Assembly (NCBI GenBank): GCA_033557465.1
Contig: CM066040.1
Coordinates: forward strand, 329,176,297 to 329,240,296
DNA: 64,000 bases
Source: Ichthyophis bannanicus
Lineage: Eukaryota; Chordata; Amphibia; Gymnophiona; Ichthyophiidae
Direction of reading: 5' to 3'
Numbering within the stretch: position 1 is the first letter of the stretch; every line of letters starts with the position of its first letter. This document shows positions 50,533 to 62,269 of this stretch, in pieces. Position numbers and translations under genes: made by a program. The notes under the pieces are model-generated. The model did no database searches. It had not been told where the DNA came from and saw only the letters and a program-made list of their open reading frames with translations.

Positions 50533-52738
50533 TCATGGTGGTTGGAGGAGAAGGTGTGATTGCGAGTGATCAGTCTGGGAATGTGACATGCATGAGTTTG
50601 AGGTGCTGCATTGAGATGTGAGAGTGGTTGGGTGTGGGGGGAAAACTGCAACATCGTAGTGATGAAGAAAGAGGTGACGTTTCAGTGCCTTCCTAAATTG
50701 AGAGAGTTCACTGATGGTTCTGATAGTTGCTGGTAGTGCGTTCCAGCAGGATGGAGCAAAGAAGGAGAAGGCTCTGGATCTAGTGAATTGAGAACACTTC
50801 GTGCTTGCCTTAGGTAATATGAGAGTATTTGCGGCATTCGATCTCCTTGCTCGATTGGGAGGTGTGATTGAAATTAGGTCAGTAATGGCAGTAGCAGGGT
50901 ATTTCTTGATGGCTTTATGGGTCATAATTAGGATCTTGAATGAGATCCTGGCTTGTATGGGTAGCCAGTGCAATTGTTTTAGTATTGGGGTAATATGAGA
51001 ACTTCTTGAGGCTCCATGAAGGATTCTTGCAGCTGAATTCATTGCAAGTTGTAAGGGGTTAGTCGTGCACTTAGGTAGACCATACAAGATCGCATTGGCA
51101 TAGTCAAAGTGAGGCATTATTAGGGCCTGAAAGACAGTTTGGAAGTCATCAGGCTCTAACAGTTGACGCAGATTGCGGAGGGTCCGGATTTTATGGTAGA
51201 CCGACTTTGTTATGTTTTTGATATGAGCCTTCATATTAAGTTGCTGATCAAGTGTTACACCTAGGTATCTTACTGTAGTCTTGCATATGATCTCTGCGTC
51301 GCAAACCTTGATAGACAGGGGTGGAGTAAAAGCCGGATTCCTGGTGACGAAAAGGGCTTCTGTCTTTTTGAAATTTAACTTAAGCATTTGTGCATTTAGC
51401 CAGTCTGTGACAGCGTCAAAGCACCTGATAAGTGGGGATAGTTCAAGATGTTCTGTCGAAATTGGCATGTACATCAAGACGTTGTCAGCATAGACCAGGC
51501 AGTTGATATTAAATGATTGGATGAGATCACAAATGGGTTGCATATAGACATTGAATAGCAAGGCGGATAGAGATGAGCCCTGTGGAACACCTTTAGTTTG
51601 GGGGAAGGAATCAGAGTTGGAGGGGCCAGAACGGACATGTTGCCAGCGATCAGTGAGGTATGAAGCGCACCATGACAAAGCTGAAGCATGAACTCCCTTC
51701 TCTCTGAGGCGTAGCAGGAGAACTTCGTGGTCTACGGTGTCGAATGCAGCGGCAATGTCCATGAAGATTAGTGCAAAGCCTTGTCTGATGTTATCGAGAC
51801 CTAAGGTTATGGTGTTGAATAAGGTTGTGAGTAATGTTTCAACACCATGTGCTTCACGAAATCCATGCTGGCAGGGATGCAGGGGTGCATTAGTATCTAT
51901 GTGATCTTGTAATTGGCGTTGGGTAATCTTTTCAATGATTTTCGATAGGAGAGGTATGCTGGAGATAGGCCTGTAGGATTCCATCATCGAAGGATCCAAC
52001 TTACTGTTTTTAGGAGTGGTCTGATAGCCGTCTGTTTCAGGCTTCGAGGGAATGTTCCAGTAGAGAACGATACATCAATCAATTTGGATAGGAATGGGCT
52101 GAGCTTGGCACGCAGGGCCTTTATCCAGGGAGCTGGACACGGATCGGAGGGTGCTGTTATAGTGTTTATGTTTTGGATAGTGTCTTGAATGATTCTGTCA
52201 GATGGAGTAGAAAATGATGTGATAGTGTGTTGGGACCCACTCAAGAAATGACCAAGAGGAGGTTGTGGGATGGAGAAAGGTAGGCTGGCTGGTATGGGGG
52301 GCTTAGCAGGTTGGGCAAGCTGATTACTTTTCTTACGCAAGTAATAAGCATATTCTTGTGAGTCTGGGTAGGGTAAGTTCTCTTGAGATGGCTCCTTTGC
52401 TAGAGATTTCACAATTTAGAAAAGCTCGTGGGGTTTGTTCAAGGAGCGTTGTAGTCTTTTTGCATGATATTGTTTCATACTTGATGCTACAGATAACTGA
52501 TGTTTTCCTAATTGTGCTGTGAATGCCTCATGGCTCTCAGCTGTTCTTGATCGTCGCCAGCATCTCTCAAGTCGTCTGAGTTGAAGGAGCGAATTACGTA
52601 GTTCTTGGGAGTACCATGGGGCATTCTTTTTCTTATGTGGTGCTTTGTTCGTGGTAGGTGAGTGGATCACGGCATCTAGGCTTGAGTTCCAAGCGGCGAC
52701 CATGTCATCGAGGCTTTGAAGATTAAGATCCATTAGGG
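50533..52738 (-). pseudogene. L2-J ORF2: linker, RT and C-terminus
   Basis: From 52738: linker (MDLNLQSLDDMVAAWN, NAPWYSQELRNSLLQLRRLE), a stop, then PFSIPQPPL ... SDPCPAPWIKALRAKLSPFL to 51984. A frameshift leads to the main 488-codon RT frame at 51999-50533 (SYRPISSIPLLSKIIEKI, QHGFREAHGVETLL, FMDIAAAFDTVDHE, GVPQGSSLSALLFN). The catalytic block reads VYADNVLMY, so the second aspartate is Asn and polymerase activity is lost. The C-terminal HITPILKQLHWLPIQARISF and WNALPATIRTI are present. Confidence 0.87.
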
Positions 52739-52960
52739 GGATGCTTGAAATTGGTCTATAGGAATCCACTTTCTGGGGGTCGAGTTTGGTGTTTTTTAGA
52801 AGTGGCCTAATGGATGTTTGTTTCAAGCTTCGTGGGGAGATGCCTGTGGAGAAGGATAGGTCTATAAGTTTGGCCAGAAAGGGGCTGAACTCCTTGCGTA
52901 GTGTTTTTATCCAGAACACTGGGCAATGGTCGTTTGGGGCATCACTCAAAGTTGCTGTGG
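52739..52960 (-). pseudogene. L2-I ORF2, RT N-terminal block
   Basis: ATLSDAPNDHCPVFWIKTLR, FLAKLIDLSFSTGISPRSLK and VDSYRPISSIPL on the minus strand. It continues in sense into 43695 (AKIIEKL) once L2-J is removed. The right edge at ~52960 meets the DIRS F terminal repeat. Confidence 0.82.
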
Positions 52961-53055
52961 TCTGCCTCCAGCTGCTGGCCGGGGGAACATAGCCCACTCA
53001 TCTGGACTGCTCTAGTAGGATTCAAGGAAATTAAATTAGCAGAAAATTTCTCCTT
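52961..53055 (+). repeat. Right terminal repeat of DIRS F
   Basis: TCTGCCTCCAGCTGCTGGCC ... CATCTGGACTGCTCTAGTAG ... GCAGAAAATTTCTCCTT. It matches the DIRS C right end in the same order. Confidence 0.7.
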
Positions 53056-53680
53056 TGTGAGAGTGAAACATTTATACTAGGCTATAGTCATAATTATCTG
53101 AATCAGGTATAGATTTGAAAATATGTACAGTTCACTGCTGCAAATGCTTACCATTATCCCCAGTCCTGCCCTACAAGTGTTGCTGACCAGTCTAGTTCAT
53201 CCCGAGATAGTGAGACACATTTGAGTGGTGAACTGCACATACCCAGGGGTGGGGCAGGGTCATAAAAACTAAATGAGTGTCCTAACCAGAGAGAGCACTA
53301 AGAGACAACCACAGAAGCTGTCTTCTCAGGCACACTCCATATGAGGAGAAGCGAAGAGCCCCTCTTCCTTTATATTTGCAGAGACAATGTCTCTCCAGAA
53401 TGCTTTGTGGAGTGAGTCAAGAGGAGAAACAGTGGGGCAGTGTCCTGGACAATGAGAATCCCTATGCTAGAGTGATAAGAACCTAGTCTTGGTGCTTTGT
53501 TCATCAAAAAAGATATTATACTGATTTTGTATTTGAAGAGGGATTTATGGATTTTCTTCAATTACTGTGGGGTGGAGGAGAGAAAAAAAATACTCGGGGG
53601 GGGGGGGGGGACATTGGAAGGCCCTAGTTTAATTTCAGTGATTGCTCAGGGAGATTGTGCTTGGATTGTTATTAGACTAT
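53056..53680. other. Unassigned sequence
   Basis: I see no gene or recognised repeat here. It holds a run of 14 Gs at ~53598-53611 after an A-run, and a purine-rich stretch at 53325-53440. It may be unique host DNA or an unfamiliar old repeat. Confidence 0.4.
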
Positions 53681-54139
53681 GAACCTAATTTTCAGTGGCG
53701 ATGTCTAGCTGATCTAAAGCAGCTAGCCGTTGCTGCTGAAACTAAGACCTGGATATTCGGTGCCAGAGCCATATCCAGCCACTGACATTGAATATCCACA
53801 TTGGCTGGATAGCAGCAAACGATAGTAAAAAAAAAAAAAAGTAAAGTAAAAAGAACCCACCGCCATCACCAGGCTCCCCCGATCAGGGTAGAGCACCTGA
53901 GCGGGCCGGCAAGCCCTCCCGCTCAGGGACTCCAGCCCAATCGGGGCTGTGGGAGGAGGAGCAACCAACACTAAAGGAGAGCCGCCGCCGGGCGGGCCTG
54001 CGTCTGAGGGCCTTGCCAGAGGGCCCTTTGGCGTGGCCCAAGCAGCGGCCAAATAACAGCATCTCAAGCCATCATCCATCGAAGTTAAATCCACTGCCGT
54101 ACCTTGCAAAGACAAATCACCGATTGTAAGTTAAGTCTG

Positions 54140-54440
54140 CTGCCTTGCTCTGCCTGGACAATCCATTGCTTGCATAAAATAACACTGTTACCTTGCCTGA
54201 ACAATCCACTGTTTGCTGATTAATTGCATAGAACCTAATTATGACACCCTGCCTGGACAATCACCTGCTTGTAGATTATTTGCATAGAACTAATTAATCG
54301 CATAGACCTTTGCCTTAATAACCAATTGCTTGTAGACTGATCAACTGCTTGTAGATTAATTGCTTAGAATTTAATACTGATACCTTGTCTGGACAATCAG
54401 CTGTTTGTAGATTAATTGCATAGAACTTGCTATCAAATTT
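54140..54440 (+). repeat. Degenerate tandem repeats upstream of L2-G
   Basis: About four units of ~65-85 bp, each with a CCTTG(C/T)CTGGACAATC-type start and a TGCTTGTAGATTAATTGCAT-type end. The position before the endonuclease reading frame suggests 5' UTR monomers. Confidence 0.75.
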
Positions 54441-54794
54441 GCATAGCCTGGTTCGTAAACAACTCACGCTACACAAGCCTACTACCCCATTCAACAAACT
54501 ACAACCCAGGTCAGCAAATACACGTTATAAAATGCACTCCACTACCCACTACTTTATGGCATACCTCACATTCCTCCACATGTTCGCACTCTGCACATAC
54601 AGCATCAGACTAAACGAACAAATACCCCTGATAAATCCACATACCACCCAATCTAGATGCACACCACCATCACACATACCCAAAGAACGCCAACAAGCAA
54701 AGAATACAGCCCATAAAACATACAGGGACGCACGTAACACACCCTCTCATCTCACAAATAATAGACATACAAACCCAATCATACAACAAGCATC

Positions 54795-55693
54795 AGATGT
54801 GCTCTACTAAACGCCAGATCTATCAGGAATAAACCAAATACTATCCTCGACCTAATCCACGACAAGAAGTTTGATATAACATGCATCACTGAGACCTGGC
54901 TAGATGACTCAGACTAGGTCATATTAAATCAAGTAACCCCAACAGGATACTCAGCATTCAACTGCATCAGAGCACAAAAGAGAGGAGGAGGAGTACTAAT
55001 ACTCACCAGAAAGGATTTCAGATTCAAAACAATCGCCTCCACTAACACAATCGAATCCAACACACTCACTATAGCCAACAAACACCTAACCATCTCCCTC
55101 ACATACAGACCACCTGGAACCACAACTGAACACTTATCCACAGTAATTGAAACAATATGCGCACACAACAGAAGACACAAACCTCTAGTTGTACTAGGAG
55201 ACTACAACCTAACATCCGCACCACCAGAGAAACTGTAACGTTCTTAAAAGCCATGGAGTCACTAAAATACTGCCAGACAATTAACGCCCCAACACACAAA
55301 CATGGTACAACTCCGGACATGATATTCATGCCAACACAACTGGTGGAACAGAACAAAACTACAAAACCAACAATCACCCCAGTCCCCTGGTCAGACCACC
55401 ATGTAATTGAATTCACCATGACCCTGAATAACCCCACCCAACGCAAAGAAGATGAAAGCATAATCAGACTGTTCAAAACATTTGACAGAGACTCATTCAT
55501 CAATGAAATCAATCCACAACTTCAAAAGGAACAAGACACCCTGGATCTTAATATGGAAGAGTGGAACACAATAATAGCCAACGCAGGATCTGCCCCAGCC
55601 AACAATGAACCACAAACTTGCAAAAGATCCAACACCCCATGGTATTCACAAGAAATAAGAGTTGCAAAGCGCACACTAAGAAGACTAGAATGA
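54795..55693 (+). pseudogene. L2-G ORF2: endonuclease and linker
   Basis: Reads LLNARSIRNKPNTILDLIHD, ITCITETWLDDSD followed by TAG (~54916), RGGGVLILTRKDF, LTYRPPGTTTEHL and VVLGDYNL near 55190-55212. After a frameshift near 55210 the frame 55157-55693 gives TFLKAMESLKYCQTINAPTH, DMIFMP, PVPWSDHHVIEFTM (the SDH block) and a linker with NTPWYSQEIRVAKRTLRRLE. Endonuclease family residues E, D and SDH are visible. Lesions: one stop, at least one shift. Confidence 0.8.
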
Positions 55694-55769
55694 AAATGGA
55701 GAGGGAACAAGTCACACAACTTCCTAACACAATACAGAGACAAACAACAGGAATATAACAATCTAATAA

Positions 55770-57479
55770 ATGAACGCAAACAACAACCTAATCATGAAAT
55801 CTACCAATAGACCAAGAGAACTTTTTAGCATTATCCAAAAGCTCACTAAGGATGACACACAACAAAGCACCAACCATCTTGACCCACAAAAATATGCAGA
55901 GTACATGAAGTCAAAAAACACAAGCCAAACAAACTCTGCCTCACAACAAACAAATGATCACACGATAAAAAAGAAACATCAAACATGGGAGAGTTTCAAC
56001 ATACCAACAAAACAGCAAGTAGAAGACATTATATCTGGTCTAAACACAACAACTTCACCATCAGACCCATGCCCAGTGTCATGGATCAAAGCCACAAAAA
56101 GCCAGCTTTCTCATCACATTCAAAAAATCGTCAAGGATTCACTCCAACAAGGATACATGCCACAATCCCTAAAGCATGCAATGATATGTCCAATACTTAA
56201 AAATAGCAATCTGAGCCCATCCGAACCAAAATCATACCGCCCCATCTCTAGCCTGCCATTCCTTACTAAAGTTGTGGAAAAAGCAGTCCAAAGGCAACTT
56301 CAGAACCATATAGATATCAAGGCCCCTCTTGACATACATCAGCACGGATTCAATCTCCAACATGGCGTGGAAACACTACTCACCTCCCTCTTTGACAATC
56401 TCCTAAGAGGCATAGACAACATATAAAACGACTTCCTGCTAGTGTTCATGGACATCTCGGCGGCCTTCGATACCGTGTCACACCCTAAGCTACTGCAACG
56501 ATTACAACAGATAGGACTCTGCAAGAATACCCTAAAGTGGTTTACATCATACCTGGAAGGGAGAACGCAACAAGTCAAATGCGATCAAAAGAAATCCCTA
56601 CAATTCCCCGTCACGCAGGGAATACCTCAAGGCTCATCCCTATTTTCAATGCTGTTTAACATCTACATACAGCCCATATGCAACATCATCAAGAACCATA
56701 ATCTATGCTACCACATTTATGCTGACGACATCATGGTGCATGCTCCAGTCAACTTACTGACACTAAACACTACACCAATAACAAAATGCCTCGAAGACAT
56801 GAATGACTGGCTCATAGCCAACAACTTAACAGTCAACTACGACAAAACTGAGGCAATGTTCGTCACCAGGAACCCCATATTCACACCCCCACAAATCATA
56901 AGCATCCTAGACAAACACATAGTAGTCAAAGAAGAAGTTAAATATCTGGGCATAACACTAGACAGAGCTCTGAACTTAAAATCTCACATCAACAAAACTG
57001 CAAACAAGGCATATCATCGATTGAAAACTGTCAGACAAATCAAACCAATGCTCTGTCAAGACCACTTCCGCACAGTATGTCAAGCACTCATCACACCACT
57101 GCTTGATTATGGAAACTCACTATATCAAGGCCTTCCTCACCAGACACTACACCCACTACAGATGGTACAAAACACCACAGCACGCATCATTACAGACACC
57201 CCAAGGACCAAGCACATCACTCCCATCCTACAACAACTACACTGGCTTCCAATGGTGGCAAGAGCTAAATACAAAACAATCATGATAATCTTCAAAGTCA
57301 TTCACCATCTCTCAGCAGACGTACTGCAAAGCATTATAACAAGAGACATCAGCAATAGACCAAGAAGAACCAATAATAACAACATGATCAGCACCCCTGC
57401 AGGCTATCACAAAACCAAACAACCTCAAAAAGAGCACCATCACTACTGGCATCCTCAATATGGAACTCCCTACCAATGA
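55770..57479 (+). pseudogene. L2-G ORF2: reverse transcriptase
   Basis: 55770-56426: PRELFSIIQKLTKDD, SDPCPVSWIKATKSQLSHHI, SYRPISSLPFLTKVVEKAVQRQLQ, QHGFNLQHGVETLLTSLFD, stop TAA at 56424-56426. The same frame continues at 56442: VFMDISAAFDTVSHPKLLQRL, GIPQGSSLFSMLFNIYIQP and YHIYADDIMVHAP (catalytic, intact, ~56720), EVKYLGITLDRALNL, FRTVCQALITPLLDYGN and HITPILQQLHWLP. It ends at 57479; the usual C-terminal W..LP tail lies in another frame to ~57610. Confidence 0.87.
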
Positions 57480-58041
57480 GCCTGAGAGCTTTAGAAGACC
57501 TCACAGACTTCCGCAAAGACTTCAAAACATGGTTATTTATAGAAACCTATGAGCATTCAAGCAACATCCCTTACCCAAACAACAACACTAACATCACCAC
57601 CAACTAAACACATACCCACCCCATTCACACGAACAAACTTATCACACCATGTTAGTAAATACCTTTATGCTATATGTTACCTCAACTGTACTGTCTAAAT
57701 ACTGTCACATAACTGTACTGTCTAAATGTTTACACGTACCCTAATGTTAAATGTAACCCTCCATTTGTGTTGTGACGTGACCACCTTGATTGAAGGAAAA
57801 GGTGGCATACAAATCTGTCTAAATAAATAAATAAATGAATAACTGGGCAGCAGCGATATTCAGCCACTGCCTGGTTAGCTTTGACAGCAAAATTAGGCCA
57901 GCCTTTAATGTGCCTAACTTTCCCCGCAAAACGATAATAGGACAGAAGCTCAATATCACTGCTGCCCAGTTATAACCAATTGCCGCCCCTGGAATGCTCC
58001 AATGCTAGATGGTTAGCATTGGGAGCATGCAATGCTGGCAC

Positions 58042-58923
58042 TGTTGCTCTGTCTCGGGTCCGGTCCGGTATTGTCCATCTCCAGATCCAGCAAGCAGACA
58101 TCTGGTGGTCCTCCTAGCTTAGTCCACTCTCTAGGAAGAGTCCATGAACCACCCTTTATGGCCTTCCCTAGCAGGGAGGTCTATCTTTTGGGTTTCCCCT
58201 GTACGTTAGGGTGAGTGATCCAGTAGTCTCAAAGTCCATGTTTGGTGGGATCCTTTCCCATGCTGGGATCTCCCCCCTTCCCCCCCTTCTGGTCAACTGT
58301 TCCCTCCCCGGGTTCAAAGTAGTTCTCACCAGGGTCCTTTGTATCAACACACAATGTGAATACTATGCAAATTAGATCAGAAATGCAAATGATATCTTTC
58401 CTACGTCCTTCAGTTTATACAAACATACATGTCCTATACCACAATATAGTCCCCCTTGTAAGTCTCGGATTCAGCTGGGATGTGTTCCAAGTGTAGAATT
58501 TTACCTGAATGCCCCACCACCTCCCATGTAGCTGCTTGTTGCTTCTACCACCCCAGGTCTGGCGGGTTATCCACCGGTTGAATGTCCATGAGGGTCTCTT
58601 CAGGGACTCGCTGTTGCTCATTTCTCAGCTCCATCTCCTCCTCCTGCTGGGGTTTCCCTCAATCCTCCCCAAGGGAGTCTATCTCCATGGGGGTCTGAAC
58701 CAAGTCCCTCAACTCCCTTTCCACCTTCCTTTCATCCCAGCTTTTGTCAGGGAGCCGGGCCCTATCCTATGTCTCCTGCCCGGGGAGGGAGGAGGGGTTC
58801 GACCCCTGGGTGTCCTTGTCCACCATTCTAGGGGCCCCTCCTAGATGGCTCCATATCTCTAGAGCCGAGGCTGGCCAGGGTCCCCCAGGAGTCCTGCTGT
58901 GATGGGACATGCACCCCGTCACA
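58042..58923 (-). mobile_element. Candidate solo LTR (882 bp) with GGCAC duplication
   Basis: TG at 58042 and CA at 58923 bound the segment. The 5-bp word GGCAC flanks both sides (58037-58041, 58924-58928). Read on the minus strand it starts TGTGACGGGG and has a TATA-like TTGTATAAACTG near 58418. No internal coding region adjoins, so a solo LTR is likely; Ty3-type or retroviral origin is open. Confidence 0.6.
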
Positions 58924-59624
58924 GGCACTAACCATATTCTTGTTATAGCTGTTAAAGTGCCGTTGAATTGGTGTCGACTCATGGAGACCCTCTGGATAGT
59001 TGTCCTAAACTTTGTTTAGTCTTCCATCAGGTGGCTCATTGTTGATAGAGTGGCATTCATAGTTGCTCTTATTGTATCAATCCATGTCATTGCTGGCCTG
59101 CCTCTTTTATATTGACCTTGCCAAGCATCTCTCTCTATAACGATCTCTCTCTTCACATGATTGTGTCCAAAGTATAAAAGTTGAAGTCTTGTCATCTGAG
59201 CTTCTAAACAAACTTAGGTTTGATGATCTCTAGTACTGACTGGTTTGTTCTTTAAGCAGTCCATACAGTATTCTTCATCAGCACCATAATTCAAAGGCAT
59301 CGATTTTGATTTTGCCAGTTGTCAGGATCTTTGTCTTCTTTACGTTAAGGTGCAGGCTCATTCTTATATTCCTTGATCTTGAGAAGCAAATATTTCAGAT
59401 TGTCTTCACTTTCAGCCAGTATGGTGGTATCTTCAGCATAGCAAAGGTTTATGTTTATGAGTCTTCCACAAGTCTTCACACCTCGGTTGTCTTCATACAG
59501 TTCTGCTTCTCTGATGATTTCTTCTGCATGTAAATTAAATAGATAAGGGGGGAAAGTATGCAGCCTTATCATTCACCTTTGCTGATTTTAAACCGTTCTA
59601 TTTCTCCTTGTTCCGTTCATGCTA

Positions 59625-59880
<256 letters not shown>

Positions 59881-60545
59881 TAGCTTCGTGATCAGTGCAG
59901 AGGTTGTGCAAAAGAACTATCAGGTGTTCTGGTATACCCATGCTTAATGTGGCCCAGAGTATCTTATTTTTTGCACAGTCAAAAGTCTTGCTGTAGTCAA
60001 TAAAACACATATAGATATATCCTTTTGGGTATTCTTTTGTCTTTTCAAGGTTCCATCTCTCACAACTCTGATAATTTCTCTTGTTTATTGCACTTTCCTA
60101 AACCCTGCTTGCACTTCAGACTGTTCTCTTTCCAGGTATGATTATAGTCTCTTGAATGATCTTGAGTAGAATCTTTCTGGCATATAGGATCAGAGCAATT
60201 GTGCGATAATTTCCAGTTTTCAGTACTGCTATAAACACGGATCTTTTCCATTCAGTTGGCCATGATGTCTTTCAAATTTCCAGACAGAGCCTTGTAAGTA
60301 TGATAACAGCTGCATGCAATTGCTGTAACACTTCAATGAGAATGCCATCAATGACTGGTGCTTTGTTCTTTGATAATGCTTTCAATACTGCTTCAGTGAC
60401 TTCTTTCATCACCAATGGTTCCTGATCATAAGGTACAGGTTGACTAACCATTATAGTACTGCTGAATATCCTGGCCAAGGTGATTAATGTGGTTAGCAGG
60501 TCTGCTAATTGCATTAATCGCTTTGAATACCCCCCAACCCCCATG

Positions 60546-60964
60546 TGTTTTGCTACTTTAGTAGTGAATCACTGAAGTTTTACAGATTGTTTTCTATATC
60601 ATCAGCTTTTCTTCTATATGCTGCTGTTTAATTTTGTTTTTGTTGCATCAGTAAAATTCCCTAGTTTGGATATAATACTTGGACTATGGATTATTTTTGA
60701 GTGGATGTTGAAGTGTAAGTGAATCCCCTAAGCTAGTGCTGGTCTCGCTTATAGGAATCTTTTCTTAGATATGTAGCTGATGCCATTTTGCTGCAGCTTC
60801 TAAGGGTGAACCGCTTAATCTCTACAGGAACAGTTCCCTTCTAAAAAGGGTTACACATAGAAAACTCATTAGGAGAGGAAACTACCTCCCTTCTGCAAGC
60901 TCTATTGATACTGCTGACACTGAAATAGAGAATAGGTTTGAGCACAGCAATGTATGCAGGACAA
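60546..60964. other. Unassigned sequence
   Basis: About 420 bp without a gene or repeat that I can name, between the RTE remnant and DIRS P. It could be the 5' part of the RTE copy, too decayed to read. Confidence 0.4.
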
Positions 60965-61285
60965 AGGTAGCCTTTTCCCTGGACAAGCAGGAATCAAGTC
61001 CTCACATATAAGTGACGTCATCCGACAGAGCCTGCGCGGGAATGCTCTCCAGCTACTAATTGAAGCTTTTGGGCGGTTACACTGGGCATGCAAGCCATCT
61101 TCCTGCCTGCCGCCATAGTGCCATTTTAGATTAATCTTTGTTTTTCCATGGAGCCAAATAACAAGTTCTCCGCCATTTTGGTAATTTTTCCCCTCACGGG
61201 GACTCTGTAACCTTCACCGGCACGTCTGTTTTTCTTCTTTTTCCTTTAGTTCGTATCATTTATTTACATTTCCTTTCATTTTCCA

Positions 61286-62250
61286 TGGCGTCTCTGCCCC
61301 CTTAGGTACCAGTGCTCCAGCCATGGGTCTTGCTCTTTTTCAAGATAATACCGCTTGATTTTGCTGCAACTATTTTTCCGGCAGTTATGTCCCAAAAACT
61401 GACCAGTGGGTTTATAAAGTGTTCCTGGATACCCATAATTGGTTCCTTCAGTGTCTGGGACCTGATCATTAGCCCTCTTCTTGCAATATGTGTTTGTAGA
61501 CGACAAAAAGAGGATGCAAGGGTCGAGAGAAACAGCACAAATCACTTTATGGTACTCACAAGTCTGATCCGTTGGCATCGACAGCACCATTCTCAATGGC
61601 TTCAAGGGCTGCATTGGACGCTTGGTGTTCTATCGACTTATTCTCGAGCCTCTCAGAGCCAAGCACCCATAGTGCCATGGAACATCGGACACCAATCATT
61701 CTCCAACCCAGGATGAAGAAGGATTTGGCTTCATCTTCATTGGTGCCACAGGGTGATCATGCCAAGCACTGGGGGAAGGCTCCAGTGCACTGTCATCAAA
61801 GCCCTTCGAAGCATGGCATCTAGAGCAATGAGGATCCACAAAAGTGCCCCTCCAGGCTGCCCCAAAGAGAGGAGAACTTATCCTCCAGGACATTGGAGGG
61901 GCAGTGACAGCCTACTGATAACCGATACCAAGCTGCCGATAACCCCTCACAGATTCCAGTACATCAGTCGAAGTTGCTGAGGCCCCGTAGCCTTCGGAGT
62001 TGGCTGTCATGGAGAAACGCCTTCTGCAGGCTCTCGAGAAACAGATTGTGGTGCTCTTGGCCATGCAACAGGCTGGAGCCCTGACATCAGCTGCATCAAC
62101 ATCAGCAACAGTCCAACCGAACTTCAAGACATGCAGCTTCTCTGCGAGAGAGGCATCGATATTGGAGCATCGAAGGGTCTTAATATCGGTGCCTGCCCAG
62201 CCGATATTTTCAGGGTCCGATGCACCCTCGAAATCTAGACAAGCATTGGT
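61286..62250 (+). pseudogene. DIRS P gag-like remnant (A-type)
   Basis: Starts around an ATGGCG at 61286 and has A-type Ser/Ala/Leu-rich coding words (GGCATCGACAGC, TCTATCGACTTA, GCATCGATATTGG) but only frames below ~135 codons. Stops and shifts occur every few hundred bases. No enzymatic motif. Confidence 0.5.
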
Positions 62251-62269
62251 GCATCATCACTGTGTCTGG

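Larger units (their letters stand above)
43696..52738 (-). mobile_element. L2-clade LINE (L2-J), inserted in L2-I and split by L1-K
   Basis: 3' part at 43696-43898 (starts with (AAAT)n as read on the minus strand) and the remainder at 50456-52738. The 17-bp word TAAATAACCAGTCCCTT is present at both edges of L1-K, which shows the split. 5'-truncated at 52738 in the linker upstream of the RT. Confidence 0.87.
42012..52960 (-). mobile_element. L2-clade LINE (L2-I), split by L2-J
   Basis: The 3' end is at ~42012 ((AAAT)n on the minus strand), with 3' UTR 42012-42434 and ORF2 42435-43695. Beyond L2-J the missing upstream RT block continues at 52739-52960. The two halves join within a SYRPISSIPLM-AKIIEKLVQRQ reading, the conserved L2 motif. 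A short CCAT is shared by both junctions. 5'-truncated; inserted in DIRS F. Confidence 0.85.
39313..53055 (+). mobile_element. Old DIRS-type element F, scattered by later insertions
   Basis: Three plus-strand pieces: recombinase middle part (39313-39636), recombinase end and internal region (41013-42011), and right terminal repeat (52961-53055, ending GCAGAAAATTTCTCCTT, close to the DIRS C end). Gaps are filled by a CORE-SINE that carries L2-H and by L2-I with its own load. The 5' part is absent at 39313, where CR1-B lies, so CR1-B probably inserted into F. Confidence 0.7.
54115..57837 (+). mobile_element. L2-clade LINE with repeated 5' region (L2-G)
   Basis: 5' repeats (54140-54440), short leader, endonuclease (54790-55210), linker (55220-55700), RT (55770-57500) and 3' UTR ending GGTGGCATACAAATCTGTCT and (AAAT)n at 57818-57837. 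It is the only L2 copy here with an apparent 5' end, but it carries several frame breaks. Confidence 0.82.
53681..58041. mobile_element. Possible fold-back DNA element interrupted by L2-G
   Basis: The flanks of L2-G share words: CCTAATTTT..GTGGC and GGATATTCGG / ATATCCAGCCACTG on the left (53680-53800), GATATTCAGCCACTGCCTGG on the right. On the right an inverted pair, ATAACTGGGCAGCAGCGATATT (57838-57860) and its complement at 57951-57972, brackets 90 bp. This suggests a palindromic non-autonomous DNA transposon. 53840-54110 is GC-rich and may instead be the L2-G 5' UTR. Confidence 0.35.

Noticed and set aside
53056..53680. Host exon search in the unassigned stretch
   Set aside because: No frame above ~60 codons with splice sites and no recognisable protein motif.
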